A DNA stretch of 64,000 bases, taken from NCBI RefSeq assembly GCF_039631295.1, contig NZ_JBDIVE010000003.1, forward strand, positions 62,001 to 126,000. Reading direction: 5' to 3'. The translations under genes were made by a program, and so were the position numbers. The notes below the pieces were generated by a model. It had not been told where the DNA came from and did not search any database. It saw nothing but the letters and a program-made list of their open reading frames with translations. This document shows, in pieces, positions 44,565 through 55,597 of the stretch (within the stretch, counting starts at the first letter, position 1; each line of letters opens with the position of its first letter). The DNA comes from Viridibacterium sediminicola (GTDB lineage Bacteria; Pseudomonadota; Gammaproteobacteria; Burkholderiales; Rhodocyclaceae).

Positions 44565-46205
44565 TCAGTCCAGGATTTTCGACCATTGCACCAGGCGCAC
44601 CAGATCGGTGGCGAAGCCGTGCTTGAACTTGGCGATTTCGTTGAGTTTGCGTGAGGGCGTGCCGTCGGCGTCGAAATTGCCGAGGTTGAAGCGCGTGTTG
44701 CCACGCGCCTTGGCGCGGCGGATGGCGTCCCACAGCGCGAGGTGCGAGGTTTTGGTGAGCGGGTCGAGCACCGGGCCGGCCGAGCGTCCCCAGCAGTAAG
44801 TCGAGAAGCCGAAGTAGTCGGTGATGATCGAGGCTGCGATAGGCCCCAGGCGCTGGTGCCAGACGATGCAGATCTCGCCGCCGAATTCCATGATCCAGTC
44901 GCGATAGCTGTCAAATTGCCCGCGCGCGAAAAACAGCCCGTTGGGGTCTGCATTGCCCAGGTAGAGCAGGATGTCCTTGGTCTGCGCCCAGTCCAACTGG
45001 CGCGTGCCGAGCTGCAGCGCGTGCTGTTCGCGATTGAGGTGGTGCAGCGTGGTTTGCGCGGCGGTTTTCGAGATGATGGACTTGAAGGACTTGCGTACGC
45101 TGGTCCACAGCTCGGCCTCGCTGCGTTGCAAATCGGTATGCGATTCATAGGCCAGCATGGCCGCGTAATTGGCCTGCAGGAAGGGCTCCGGCGCGCATTG
45201 AGCCTCGTCGAGGCTGATGCTCAGCGAGCGGCCGCCGTGTGCGCTCACGCGCAATTCGGCTTGTTCGAGGAGCGCGGGCATCAGCTGTTCGAGTTTTGGC
45301 CCATCGGCGCTTAGCGGGTGCAGGCAAAGACTCCAGTTGGCGTCAGAGGCCGTGTATTGCGTGCTCAGCTCGCAATAGAGCAGCGCTTGCTCCCCCTCCG
45401 CGAGCACGAACGAGGCATCCCGGAAGCTGATCAGATCACGGGTGATCGGGGCGTAGCTGTGGATATAGCTGACCCGATGGGCGCCACTGAGTCCGGCGCG
45501 TGACAGGATCTGGCCGCGCCGCAGCCAGTCCTGAACCTCGGGACTGTCGAGTCCGGCATCGCGGAAATGCAGATGCTTTTTGCCGAGTTTGAAATGCGCT
45601 GAGGCGGCCAGTGCGCGGGCCAGACGCTGGGCATGGTGGGCTTGCGCCAAGGCTGAGTCGGGCGTTTGCTTGCGGTGCAGGGCCAGCAGACGCTCCGCTG
45701 CCGCCGGACGCTGCAGGGTCTCGCTCATCAGCTGGACGATGTAGTTGATGCCGCCCTCGCTGTTATTGAGCGCGCCTTTGGAAAACAGCAGCAGCAGCAG
45801 TTCGATGGCGACATCGACGTAGGCCTCGGTATCGCAGAGCTGCATGGTGTGTTGCAGCAGTTGCGCGGCGTCCATGCCGCCGCCGAGCAAGGTGCGGATG
45901 AGCGCCAGGAGTACCGGCGGTTCATCGTCACGCAGGGAGAATTGCTGCAGGAAGGCTTCTGCCTGCACTGATTTATGGCTGAAGTACTCGCGCAGGGCGC
46001 GTGCCAGGAAGGGGCTGGCGCTGGTTTTGGCGGCGGCTTCATCGCCGCTCAGTGCGACTTCGATCAGGACCTGCAATCCGGCGACGATTTCCGTGCGCAT
46101 CCCCGGCGCATTGCTTAGCCCGCTGCCGATGGTCTGCATCTGGGCGAGGGAAAGCGGACAGGGCCAGTCGCTGGCGGGGACTGGCGGATCACATGGCATG
46201 TTCAT
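44565..46205 (-). CDS. large protein with C-terminal FemAB/GNAT-like acyltransferase domain
   Basis: The product has 546 residues. The last 200 or so resemble the GNAT fold of FemAB/BioF2-type transferases: FFARGQFDSYRDWIMEFGGEICIVWHQRLGP, then ALWDAIRRAKARGNTRFNLGNFDADGTPSRKLNEIAKFKHGF, the typical final motif before a short C terminus. The N-terminal 200 residues are helical with no recognised family and could be a repeat-type protein-binding region. The middle part (HLHFRDAGLDSPEV to VSYIHSY) is unassigned. No amino-acid or tRNA partner is nearby. The start at 46205 is GTG or ATG-like and uncertain; ATG 46199 is within two codons. Confidence 0.6.
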   Translation of the reverse strand: MNMPCDPPVPASDWPCPLSLAQMQTIGSGLSNAPGMRTEIVAGLQVLIEVALSGDEAAAKTSASPFLARALREYFSHKSVQAEAFLQQFSLRDDEPPVLLALIRTLLGGGMDAAQLLQHTMQLCDTEAYVDVAIELLLLLFSKGALNNSEGGINYIVQLMSETLQRPAAAERLLALHRKQTPDSALAQAHHAQRLARALAASAHFKLGKKHLHFRDAGLDSPEVQDWLRRGQILSRAGLSGAHRVSYIHSYAPITRDLISFRDASFVLAEGEQALLYCELSTQYTASDANWSLCLHPLSADGPKLEQLMPALLEQAELRVSAHGGRSLSISLDEAQCAPEPFLQANYAAMLAYESHTDLQRSEAELWTSVRKSFKSIISKTAAQTTLHHLNREQHALQLGTRQLDWAQTKDILLYLGNADPNGLFFARGQFDSYRDWIMEFGGEICIVWHQRLGPIAASIITDYFGFSTYCWGRSAGPVLDPLTKTSHLALWDAIRRAKARGNTRFNLGNFDADGTPSRKLNEIAKFKHGFATDLVRLVQWSKILD

Positions 46206-46417
46206 GTCGGTAGCGCGGCGGCGAGCGGCGGCAAAGGGTTAGCTTGCACATTAAGCGCATCGCAGCGGTAACTATACGTTTAAAAGCTGCGCCATTGCCG
46301 GCCAATTCTGCAGCAGCGCAGCGCTGGCCTCTTTGCTTGGCATGGCAGCTCAATAGACGAAGGCTACGGGCGATCTGGCATCATCCGGGCATGCGTTGCC
46401 ATCACAGGGAGTTGCCG

Positions 46418-47626
46418 GTGCAGGACATCGTGACATCGATCAAGCGCTACAACGCCGGGCGCGACCCGCAGCGGCTGGCCATGAAGTACGCGAATCTGCG
46501 CCGCGATCCCTTCGTTTTCCTGCGTGGCAGCTGTCACCGCTTCTACGAGACACTGCCGCGTGACAAGCTGCTGCGCGCAGCGCCCCTGGCCTGGGCCTGT
46601 GGCGATCTGCATCTGGAAAACTTCGGCAGCTACAAGGGCGACAATCGCCTGGTCTATTTCGACATCAATGATTTTGACGAGGCCGCGCTGGCGCCGGCGA
46701 GCTGGGATGTGCTGCGCCTGCTCAGCAGCATCCTGGTCGCCGAGCGGGTCTTGCACCTCAATCCCGGCGAGAGCGTGGCGCTGTGCCAGCGCTTCCTGCA
46801 GCGCTATGCGGCCACGCTGGCCAGCGGCAAGGCGCGCTGGCTCGAGCGCGATCTGGCGCAAGGGCTGGTCGGCGATCTGCTCGATAGCCTGCGCGTACGC
46901 AAGCGCGCCGATTTCCTCGATTCGCGTACCGAGCTGCAGGGCAAGCGGCGATGCCTGCGCATCGATGGCCGCAAAACCTTGCCGGTGACCGACAAGCAGC
47001 GTGACAAGCTGAAGCGCTTCATGGCCGAGTTTGCCGCCACCCAGGAGAAACCGCGCTTTTTCCGTCTGCTCGATGCCGCGCGCCGCGCCACAGGCAACGG
47101 CAGTCTGGGCGTCGAGCGCTATGTGCTGCTGGTCGAAGGGCGCGGTTCGCCGGCGGACAATTACCTGCTCGACATCAAGCAGGCGCTGCCTTCGTCCTTG
47201 CTGCCGCATCTGCCCAATCCGCAGCCGCACTGGGCTTCGGAGGCGCTGCGCGTGGTCACCGTGCAGCAGCGCATGCAGGCGATACCGATGGCATTCCTGC
47301 ATGCCGTCAAACTGGGCAAGCGTTCCTGCGTGCTGCGTGATCTGCAGCCCTCGGATGACCGCGTGGAGTTTGGCGAGGCGCATCGCAAGCCGCGTCAGCT
47401 GGCGGGGCTGATCGACAATCTGGCGGAGTTGCTGGCCTGGGCGCAGCTGCGCTCAGCAGGGCGCGAGGGAGCCGCCAGCGTCGACGCGCTGGTCGACTTT
47501 GCCGAGGGTCACAAGTGGCCCGCGCGGCTGCTCGATCTGGCGCGCCACTGCACTACGCAGCTTGAAGCGGATTGGCGCGCCTACTGTCTGGCCTACGATG
47601 CGGGGGCTTTCGCCCTCGAAGCTTGA
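46418..47626 (+). CDS. DUF2252 family protein
   Basis: The 402-residue protein matches DUF2252, a family distantly related to protein-kinase-like/APH folds. Blocks seen are MKYANLRRDPFVFLRGSCHRFYE, WACGDLHLENFGSYKGDNRLVYFDINDFDEA (a GDxHxxNFG motif with DxND, resembling kinase catalytic and metal loops) and LLVEGRGSPADNYLLDIKQA. GTG 46418 is chosen because aggGAG lies six bases before it; ATG 46391 and further upstream starts are less supported. It is convergent with psd. No function is established. Confidence 0.85.
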   Translation: MQDIVTSIKRYNAGRDPQRLAMKYANLRRDPFVFLRGSCHRFYETLPRDKLLRAAPLAWACGDLHLENFGSYKGDNRLVYFDINDFDEAALAPASWDVLRLLSSILVAERVLHLNPGESVALCQRFLQRYAATLASGKARWLERDLAQGLVGDLLDSLRVRKRADFLDSRTELQGKRRCLRIDGRKTLPVTDKQRDKLKRFMAEFAATQEKPRFFRLLDAARRATGNGSLGVERYVLLVEGRGSPADNYLLDIKQALPSSLLPHLPNPQPHWASEALRVVTVQQRMQAIPMAFLHAVKLGKRSCVLRDLQPSDDRVEFGEAHRKPRQLAGLIDNLAELLAWAQLRSAGREGAASVDALVDFAEGHKWPARLLDLARHCTTQLEADWRAYCLAYDAGAFALEA

Positions 47627-47636
47627 GTGTCAGCGC

Positions 47637-48488
47637 TCAGGCGGTGGGCGCCTTGTCGGCCATCGCTTCGCCCATGCGCACGCTGCCGCCGGCTTGCCAG
47701 CCGGCATTGAACTGCAGGGCGGAGGGCAGCAGCATGACGACGGTGGAGCCGAGCAGGAAGCGGCCCATCTCGTCGCCCTGTTGCAGGCGGATGTCCTGAT
47801 CTTCATAGCGCCATTCGCGGATCTCGCCAACACGCGGCGGATTGACCACGCCATGCCAGACGGTGGCCATGCTGCCGACGATGGTGGCGCCGACCAGCAC
47901 CATCACCAGCGGGCCGTGGGCCGTCTCGAACACACAGACCACGCGCTCGTTGCGGGCAAACAGGCCCGGCACCATGCGCGCGGTGAGCGGCTTGACCGGG
48001 AACAGCGTGCCCGGCACATGGCGCATGCGCAGCAGGCGGCCGGCGCAGGGCATGTGGATGCGGTGGTAGTCCTTGGGGCTCAGATACAGCGTGGCGAAAT
48101 TGCCGTCGCGAAACTGCCGCGCCAGGGCCGGATCGTCACCGAGCAGGGTGCTTGCCGAATACTGGTGGCCTTTGGCCTGGAAAATCTGCTCGCCGGCAAT
48201 GCGGCCAAACTGGCTGATCGCGCCATCGACCGGGCATAACCAGTCGGCGCTGGCGAGCGGGCGGGCACCCTCGCGTAGCGCGCGCGTGAAGAAGCTGTTG
48301 AAGCTGTCGTAGTGCGCGATCTGCGGATCAGCCGCTTCACTCATGTCGACGCCATAGTGGCCGACGAACCAGCGGATGATGGCGGTCGTGACGGCGCCCA
48401 TGCGCGAGGAGGCAACCAGACCGCCAAAGGCAGTCATCGCGCGTTTGGGCATCAGGTAGTGCGGAATTATGGCAAGTCGATCAGACAC
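47637..48488 (-). CDS. psd: phosphatidylserine decarboxylase proenzyme
   Basis: Psd converts phosphatidylserine to phosphatidylethanolamine in the inner membrane. The 283-residue precursor has the LGST autocleavage motif in GRFLLGSTVVMLL near residue 252, where cleavage makes the pyruvoyl group on the Ser. The conserved FFTR, PVDGAISQ and LSPKDYHRIHMPCAG blocks are present. This is the longer membrane-associated E. coli-type enzyme. It is convergent with DUF2252. Confidence 0.96.
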   Translation of the reverse strand: MSDRLAIIPHYLMPKRAMTAFGGLVASSRMGAVTTAIIRWFVGHYGVDMSEAADPQIAHYDSFNSFFTRALREGARPLASADWLCPVDGAISQFGRIAGEQIFQAKGHQYSASTLLGDDPALARQFRDGNFATLYLSPKDYHRIHMPCAGRLLRMRHVPGTLFPVKPLTARMVPGLFARNERVVCVFETAHGPLVMVLVGATIVGSMATVWHGVVNPPRVGEIREWRYEDQDIRLQQGDEMGRFLLGSTVVMLLPSALQFNAGWQAGGSVRMGEAMADKAPTA

Positions 48489-48530
48489 GGGATTCCCGGA
48501 GGCGCAGCAAAGGGCGCCATTGTATCGGCC

Positions 48531-49232
48531 TCAGCGCTCGCGCGGAACGCGAATGCCCTTGTCGGCTTCGAGCTGATCGAAGAAATCGTCGAGCCGGCGA
48601 CCGCGCTGATCGGCGAACTGCGCACCCTGAAGCCGCAGGGCCAGGATGCGGTCGACGCGGAAATGGCGGAAGTCTTCGCGCAGCTCGCACCAGGCGATCA
48701 AGGTCCAGTGCTGACCCCAGAAAAACAGGCCGAGCGGCCACAAGCTGCGCTGCGAGGGCGTGCCGTCTTCGCGCTGGTAATCGATGTCGATGATGTCACG
48801 CTGGCGCATCGCACGGCGCAGTTCGGCCAGCCAGGGCGGCCGGTTGCGCGGCAAGTCGGGGGCGAACAGGCGCGCCAGGCTGGCTTCGCGCCGCCGCGCA
48901 GCGGGCAGCACATTCTGGATCTTGGCCATCGCCGCTTGCGCTGCGCGGGCCAGTTCCGGGTCGGCCCAGGTCTGCACCATGCGCGTGCCGACCAGCAGGG
49001 CTTCGAGTTCGTCGATATCGAAGCTCAGCGGCGGCAGGTCGATGCTGTGTTTGAGACGGTAGCCGACGCCGGCTTCGCCCTCGATCGGCACGCCGGACAG
49101 GCTCAGATCCTGGATGTCGCGGTACAGCGTGCGCAGCGAGACCTGCAGCTGCTCGGCCAGCCAGGCGCCGGTACAGCTGCTGCGGCTGCGCAGGAGTTCA
49201 ACGAGGCGGTAGAGGCGGTCGGCGCGGCGCAT
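48531..49232 (-). CDS. YafY-type transcriptional regulator (HTH-WYL)
   Basis: The 233-residue protein has an N-terminal DeoR-like winged helix (RADRLYRLVELLRSRSSCTGAWLAEQLQVSLRTLYRDIQDLSLSGVPI) and a C-terminal WYL domain (IDIDYQREDGTPSQRSLWPLGLFFWGQHWTLIAWCELREDFRHFRVDRI). ATG 49232 places the helix-turn-helix at the N terminus; the frame is open to 49340. Such regulators frequently sit beside VOC/glyoxalase genes, as here, and probably control them. The ligand is unknown. Confidence 0.9.
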   Translation of the reverse strand: MRRADRLYRLVELLRSRSSCTGAWLAEQLQVSLRTLYRDIQDLSLSGVPIEGEAGVGYRLKHSIDLPPLSFDIDELEALLVGTRMVQTWADPELARAAQAAMAKIQNVLPAARRREASLARLFAPDLPRNRPPWLAELRRAMRQRDIIDIDYQREDGTPSQRSLWPLGLFFWGQHWTLIAWCELREDFRHFRVDRILALRLQGAQFADQRGRRLDDFFDQLEADKGIRVPRER

Positions 49233-49418
49233 GGGGTGGCGAAGCTGAAGATGCAGGCATTCTATTGGGCTTTGTCGCCGCCGTCGCTGCCGCAGGGTTT
49301 GGCGCGGCAGGCGTGCTTGGGGGTGCGTTGCGCCGGCCAAGTGCGTACCAGATCAGCATGATGCCTCTTGTTCATTGCGGTGAAGCGTGTGCCGGGCCAG
49401 GCCCGGCTCCGGGCGGCC

Positions 49419-49787
49419 TCAGTGCAGCGAATGCAGACCGATCACATTGCCTTCCGTGTCGCTGAACAAGGCGATGTGGCCGATCTCGTCGCTCAGCTTG
49501 GTCTTGGGCATCAGTACCGCGCCGCCAGCGGTGGCAACGCGATTCAGCACGCTGGCCAGATCTGCACCGCCATTGAGGTAGATGCGCACGCCATCGGCAT
49601 GGGGCTTGGCCTGCGGCATGTCGACCACGGCGCCGCCGACGCCCTGATCCCCGTGCGCAAACACCGCCATGCGGATGCCCTCGAAGCTGTCATCGACATG
49701 CAGCGAGGTGGCAAAGATCGTTTCGTAGAAGCGCGTGGCGCGGGTGAAGTCGTGGCTGGGGATTTCGAACCAGTGGATGGCGTTCAT
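49419..49787 (-). CDS. VOC (glyoxalase/bleomycin resistance) superfamily protein
   Basis: The 122-residue protein is one VOC module with paired beta-alpha-beta-beta-beta units: IHWFEIPSHDFTRATRFYETIFATSLHVDDSFEG and RIYLNGGADLASVLNRVATAGGAVLMPKTKL, ending IALFSDTEGNVIGLHS. Putative metal ligands His5 and the Glu of DTEGN occupy the usual places. The substrate cannot be inferred. It is followed on the same strand by the YafY-type regulator, a recurrent pairing. Confidence 0.88.
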   Translation of the reverse strand: MNAIHWFEIPSHDFTRATRFYETIFATSLHVDDSFEGIRMAVFAHGDQGVGGAVVDMPQAKPHADGVRIYLNGGADLASVLNRVATAGGAVLMPKTKLSDEIGHIALFSDTEGNVIGLHSLH

Positions 49788-49864
49788 GTTGGGCTCCTGT
49801 GTGTTGGAGCCCGCATCATGCGGGTGGGCTACTGACAGCGTGGTGTCAGCAGACTGTCAGTTGC

Positions 49865-51019
49865 TTAGTGCTCTGCGCTGCCCGAGAGCGCCGCGCGTGC
49901 GCGCAAGCCCACCATTGCCGCGCTGAGGCCGATGAGGATCAGCGCCAGCGGCAGGCCGAGCAGCTGGGCGAGGGCGCCGATCAGCACCGGGCCAAACAGC
50001 AGGCCGAGGTAGGCGATGCGCGCCATGTCGGCAATTGCCTCGCTGGCCGCCATGCCCGGCACATTGGCTGCGGCGGCAAACAGCACCGGCATCATGTTCG
50101 AGGTGCCCAGGCCGATCAGGCCGAAGCCGAGCGCGGCCGGAATCGGCGCCGGCCACAGCAGGGACAGCGCGATGCCTGCCGCGCACAACGCCGCGCTCCA
50201 GCGCAGGGTGCGCACATTGCCCAGGCGTGCGCGGATCGCATCGCCGGTGAAGCGTCCGCCTGCCATACCGAGCGAGAAAGCCGCGTAGCCGGCATTGATC
50301 CAGGCGAGCGAGGCCTGGGTGTAATCGCGCATGTAGACCGTGCTCCAGTCATACATCGCGCCTTCTGCAATCAGGCCGAGAAAGGCGAGGATGCCCAGCT
50401 GCAGCAATTGTCGCTTGGCTTGGCCCTTGGCTTGCGCGCTGGCATGTTCTTCGTGTGTTGGGTCGGCACGCAAGGCCGGGCGCGCGGCAAGACAGCAGGC
50501 GGCGGTGATCAGGCCGACACAGAGCATATGGCTTTGTGCGGACGCCTCTGTCGCACGCCACAGCGCGCCGAGCGCGGCGCCGGCAAAGCCGCCGAGGCTG
50601 AACAGGCCGTGCATCGAGGACATCACCGCGCGCCCGTAAGCGCTTTCGACGATGGCCGCCTGCGCGTTCATCGCCACGTCCAGCGCTGCCATCACCGCGC
50701 CGAAAAGCAGCAGGACGACGATCAGCGCCGGCAGGTTCGGCATCAGCAGGATCAGCAGCACGCCCAGTGCCAGCAAGAGCCCGCTCCACACACTGGTGCG
50801 CGCACTGCCCAGCGCTGCCGACAAGCGCCCGATGCGGCCCATGGCCAGCACCGCACCGAAGGCCATCGCCAGCATGGTGAGCGACAGCGCGCCTTCGCTG
50901 AGCTGGAATTTGTCCTTGATCGTCGGGATGTGCGCCCCCCAGGAGGCGAACACGAATCCGTTACAGAAGAACAGCAGGGAGGTAGCGACGCGGCTGGCGC
51001 GTGGGGAAGGCGATTTCAC
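49865..51019 (-). CDS. MFS transporter (YbjJ-like)
   Basis: The 384-residue inner-membrane protein has about 12 transmembrane segments. It opens with FFCNGFVFASWGAHIPTIKDKFQLSEGALS, typical of the YbjJ/FucP-distant group often annotated as fucose or drug permease-like. DVAMNAQAAIVE and SMHGLFSLGGFAGAALGAL in the N half and a matching C half support the call. The start is GTG 51019, six bases after the ABC-F stop codon, so it is probably co-transcribed with that gene. The substrate is unknown. Confidence 0.85.
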   Translation of the reverse strand: MKSPSPRASRVATSLLFFCNGFVFASWGAHIPTIKDKFQLSEGALSLTMLAMAFGAVLAMGRIGRLSAALGSARTSVWSGLLLALGVLLILLMPNLPALIVVLLLFGAVMAALDVAMNAQAAIVESAYGRAVMSSMHGLFSLGGFAGAALGALWRATEASAQSHMLCVGLITAACCLAARPALRADPTHEEHASAQAKGQAKRQLLQLGILAFLGLIAEGAMYDWSTVYMRDYTQASLAWINAGYAAFSLGMAGGRFTGDAIRARLGNVRTLRWSAALCAAGIALSLLWPAPIPAALGFGLIGLGTSNMMPVLFAAAANVPGMAASEAIADMARIAYLGLLFGPVLIGALAQLLGLPLALILIGLSAAMVGLRARAALSGSAEH

Positions 51020-51024
51020 CGGGT

Positions 51025-52926
<1,902 letters not shown>

Positions 52927-53005
52927 TTTGAGCAGAGAGCAGACAATGGCAAGATGCAGCGCATTTTACGTGGCCCTTGCCCTGCGCATTCCGGAGAATC
53001 ACTTT

Positions 53006-53611
53006 ATGTACAGAATTTTGGCCTGCCTGTTGTGCGCTCTGGCGCTTCCCGTCCAGGCGCAATCGGCACCTGCCGGAGAAAACGACCCGGCAGTATGGGC
53101 GGCGCGGCGCCAGCGCGCAGAGAGTCTGCGCAAGGATGCATCGAAGATCACCCGCGCGGCGGACGCGGCACGGGCGGAGGAAACGCGCGCCTGCAGGCCG
53201 CACTTCTTCGAAAACGCCTGCAAGGACGCAGCGCGTGACCGCTGGATTGAAAAGGTCAATCAGGCACGTGCCATGCAAATGGAAGCGGCAGGCCTGGAGC
53301 AGGCGCTGCGCGCTTACGAGCTGAGCGTGCGTGAGCAGGAAATTTCGCGGCGTGCAGCCAAGCGTGAAGGGCAGGTACTGCAAGCCATCCTCAATGCGCC
53401 ACCTTCGGCGGCGCACGCCGAAAAGCCGGCGGCCAAGCCCTTGGTGCCGCGTCAGGCGGTCAGCAGTGCAGCGCCCAAGCACGAGGATCGTGCCGAGCGC
53501 GAACGTGAGGCGGCTGCGCGTGCCGCCCAGGCGCGCAAGGATGCGGAACGCTATGCGGCACGTGCGCGTGCCAAAGCTGCGCAATCTTCATCGGCCGCCG
53601 CCAGCAAATAA
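53006..53611 (+). CDS. exported Ala/Arg/Lys-rich hypothetical protein
   Basis: The 201-residue protein starts with a clear signal peptide (MYRILACLLCALALPVQAQS). The mature part is mostly helical and highly charged, with a CRPHFFENACKDAARDRW segment whose two cysteines could form a disulfide. Its C-terminal third is low-complexity EREAAARAAQARKDAERYAAR. ATG 53006 has ggaga about eight bases upstream. No family is recognised; a periplasmic coiled-coil structural protein is plausible. It diverges from the ABC-F gene. Confidence 0.7.
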   Translation: MYRILACLLCALALPVQAQSAPAGENDPAVWAARRQRAESLRKDASKITRAADAARAEETRACRPHFFENACKDAARDRWIEKVNQARAMQMEAAGLEQALRAYELSVREQEISRRAAKREGQVLQAILNAPPSAAHAEKPAAKPLVPRQAVSSAAPKHEDRAEREREAAARAAQARKDAERYAARARAKAAQSSSAAASK

Positions 53612-53661
53612 ATTCGTTGCGGCTTTCCGGGCGTACCGGGGAGAAAGCTCAGGACGAAAAA

Positions 53662-53688
53662 AAACGGGAAGTCTGGGACTTCCCGTTT
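53662..53688. terminator. strong bidirectional terminator hairpin
   Basis: aaacgggaagtc (53662-53673) pairs perfectly with gacttcccgttt (53677-53688) around loop tgg. An A-run (53657-53664) makes it a classical terminator on the minus strand, and it also lies about 50 bases after the plus-strand gene ending at 53611. Confidence 0.85.
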
Positions 53689-54125
53689 GCAATTGAGGAA
53701 ATCCAGAAACAGGACTTCCCTCCCCCTAAATCGTTCTTGCATCCAGTCTTATGCCTAAGTGACAAGGCCATCCGGAAAGCAAACTCTGCTTTCCGCATGG
53801 CCCCGTTGTGCTACTGGCCGGGCCCGTAGGCCCGGCTTGCTGCTTCGGCAATCGATACGAATCCAGTTCGTTCGTCGCTCGCATGGCCTGCTGTCTTTGC
53901 AGCGGCCGTTTTGTCTCCTGCCTGCTTCCTCTCGGTGTGCTTGGCGCATCTCTGCGCGGAGCTCAGTCCGGACGCGAATTGTTACACATCATCAGAATTT
54001 ATGTACGCATTAATGTAGCTTTTTACTTAAAAGTTTTTGATGGTGCACTGCACGTTAGGGTAATCCCTTATGCCCGCCAATACTGGGTTTGCGGCCGATT
54101 GCGCTGCAGCATGGCGGGCCCGGTT
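53689..54125. other. long non-coding interval with three hairpins
   Basis: No supported gene is seen in these 437 bases. Hairpin 1: ggccatccggaaagca (53766-53781) with tgctttccgcatggcc (53787-53802), one C-C mismatch. Hairpin 2: gccgggcc (53817-53824) with ggcccggc (53829-53836). A third pair, gcccgcca (54071-54078) with tggcgggc (54112-54119), lies next to the tauE-like stop codon. The centre (54000-54050) is AT-rich compared with the surroundings. Confidence 0.6.
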
Positions 54126-54950
54126 TCAGGTCCGCAGGAACATCTTGCATGCCAGCAGAATCAGCAAAACAGCGAACACGCGCTTCAAGGTGGCCACCGG
54201 CAAGCGGTGCGCTGCACGTGCGCCGAAGGGCGCGGTCAGCATGCTGGCGATGAACAGCCACAACAAGGCGGGCAGATAGACATAGCCGACGCTGCCGGCG
54301 GGCAAATCGGCGTGCTGCCAGCCATTCCACAGATAGCCAGCAGTGCCGGCCAGCGCAATCGGCAAACCCATGGCCGCCGAAGTACCGATGGCGTGCTGGA
54401 CGCGCACATTGCACCAGGACAGCCAGGGCACGGTCAGCGAACCGCCGCCGATGGCAACCAGGGCCGAGACCACACCAATGCCGACGCCAACACTGGCGCG
54501 ACCAACTGTGCCGGGCAGCTCGCGGCTGGCTTGCGGTTTGAGGTTCAGGCTCATCTGCAAGGCGATGAGCAGCAGGAAGCAGCCGAAAAACAGGGTCAGT
54601 GCGCGGGTCGGCGCGTGGGCGGCGATCATTGTGCCGAACAGGGCGCCGAGTACTACGCCGGGGCTGATGTCGCGTACCAGGTCCCAGCGCACTGCGCCGT
54701 GCGCATGGTGGGTACGCAAGCTGGAGATGGAGGTAAAGATGATGGTGGCCATCGATGTGCCCAGCGCCAGCGGTAATACCTGGGCGTGCACGAAGCCTTG
54801 CGCGTCGAAGGCGCTGGTGAGCACGGCGACGATGATCACGCCGCCGCCAATCCCCAGCAAGCCGGCCAGAAAACCGGACACCAGCCCCAGCAGGGCATAG
54901 CCCAGACACCATAGATCGAAATACTGCATGACAAAGCCCGTCTGACTCAC
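54126..54950 (-). CDS. TauE/SafE family permease (sulfite exporter-like)
   Basis: The 274-residue membrane protein has about eight hydrophobic segments and two glycine-rich repeats typical of the family: GLVSGFLAGLLGIGGGVIIVAVL near the start, and a matching GVVSALVAIGGGSLTVPWL in the second half. The family transports small anions such as sulfite, sulfoacetate or other organic acids. Nothing nearby indicates the substrate. The start is GTG 54950, or ATG 54929. Confidence 0.88.
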   Translation of the reverse strand: MSQTGFVMQYFDLWCLGYALLGLVSGFLAGLLGIGGGVIIVAVLTSAFDAQGFVHAQVLPLALGTSMATIIFTSISSLRTHHAHGAVRWDLVRDISPGVVLGALFGTMIAAHAPTRALTLFFGCFLLLIALQMSLNLKPQASRELPGTVGRASVGVGIGVVSALVAIGGGSLTVPWLSWCNVRVQHAIGTSAAMGLPIALAGTAGYLWNGWQHADLPAGSVGYVYLPALLWLFIASMLTAPFGARAAHRLPVATLKRVFAVLLILLACKMFLRT

Positions 54951-54984
54951 AGCCCGCCAGTTTAGCCCGCATGGGCTGCGCTGA

Positions 54985-55455
54985 TCAGGATTTGGGATTC
55001 ATCAGACGGGTGGTGATGGTGCGCCATTCGTCCGGATCGACCGGGGTGATCGACAGGCGGCTGGCCTTTTGCAGCACGCGCATATTGGCCAGCGAGTCGT
55101 GCTCGCGCAGGGTGGCGAGGTCGACGAAAGGCGTCTTTTCCACCAGGCGCACGTCGACATTGATCCAGCGCGGCGCGTCCTGGCTCGACTTGGGATCGAA
55201 GTAGGGGCTGGCCGGATCGAACTGGGTGGCGTCCGGGTAGGGCGTGCTGGCGATACAGACGATGCCGGCAATGCCCGGGCGCGGACAGGAGGAGTGGTAG
55301 AAAAACGCCAGGTCGCCCAGGCTCATCTGGTCACGCATGAAGTTGCGCGCCTGATAGTTGCGTACGCCGTACCAGGCGACGGTCTGTCCCGGCATGGCGG
55401 CCAGGTCGTCGATGGAACAGTCGGCCGGTTCGGACTTCATGAGCCAGTAACGCAT
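54985..55455 (-). CDS. EVE-domain protein
   Basis: The 156-residue protein is a complete EVE (PUA-like) domain: RYWLMKSEPADCSIDDLAAMPGQTVAWYGVRNYQARNFMR, FFYHSSCPRPGIAGIVCIAS, and DPKSSQDAPRWINVDVRLVEK. EVE domains bind modified bases in nucleic acids and often serve RNA modification or defence roles. In proteobacteria this stand-alone form commonly lies beside zapA and 6S RNA, as here, which suggests a housekeeping role. ATG 55455 is chosen; the open frame extends upstream to 55560 without similarity. Confidence 0.92.
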   Translation of the reverse strand: MRYWLMKSEPADCSIDDLAAMPGQTVAWYGVRNYQARNFMRDQMSLGDLAFFYHSSCPRPGIAGIVCIASTPYPDATQFDPASPYFDPKSSQDAPRWINVDVRLVEKTPFVDLATLREHDSLANMRVLQKASRLSITPVDPDEWRTITTRLMNPKS

Positions 55456-55557
55456 GATGGAATGGGCGGTGGAGTGAGTGTTCAGCTTGGGATTGCTGCG
55501 CCGCAGTGTCAAGCGCTCGAATGGGCATGACGGGGCGCTGCATGCGGGGCCGGATAG

Positions 55558-55585
55558 CACGAACGCGGCCGGAGCCGCGTTCGTG
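55558..55585 (-). terminator. 12 bp perfect hairpin between 6S RNA and the EVE gene
   Basis: cacgaacgcggc (55558-55569) pairs with gccgcgttcgtg (55574-55585) around a 4 nt loop. It lies just downstream of the 6S RNA on the minus strand. There is no T-tract, so termination may be weak or the hairpin may protect the RNA 3' end. Confidence 0.5.
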
Positions 55586-55597
55586 AACCTGCGATGG

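Noticed and set aside
44335..44799. 154-codon plus-strand open frame starting after the MFS gene
   Set aside because: It runs through the transposase relic in the wrong frame and then antisense to the FemAB-like gene.
53808..54776. 322-codon plus-strand open frame
   Set aside because: It lies mostly antisense to the TauE/SafE permease, which has the expected membrane repeats.
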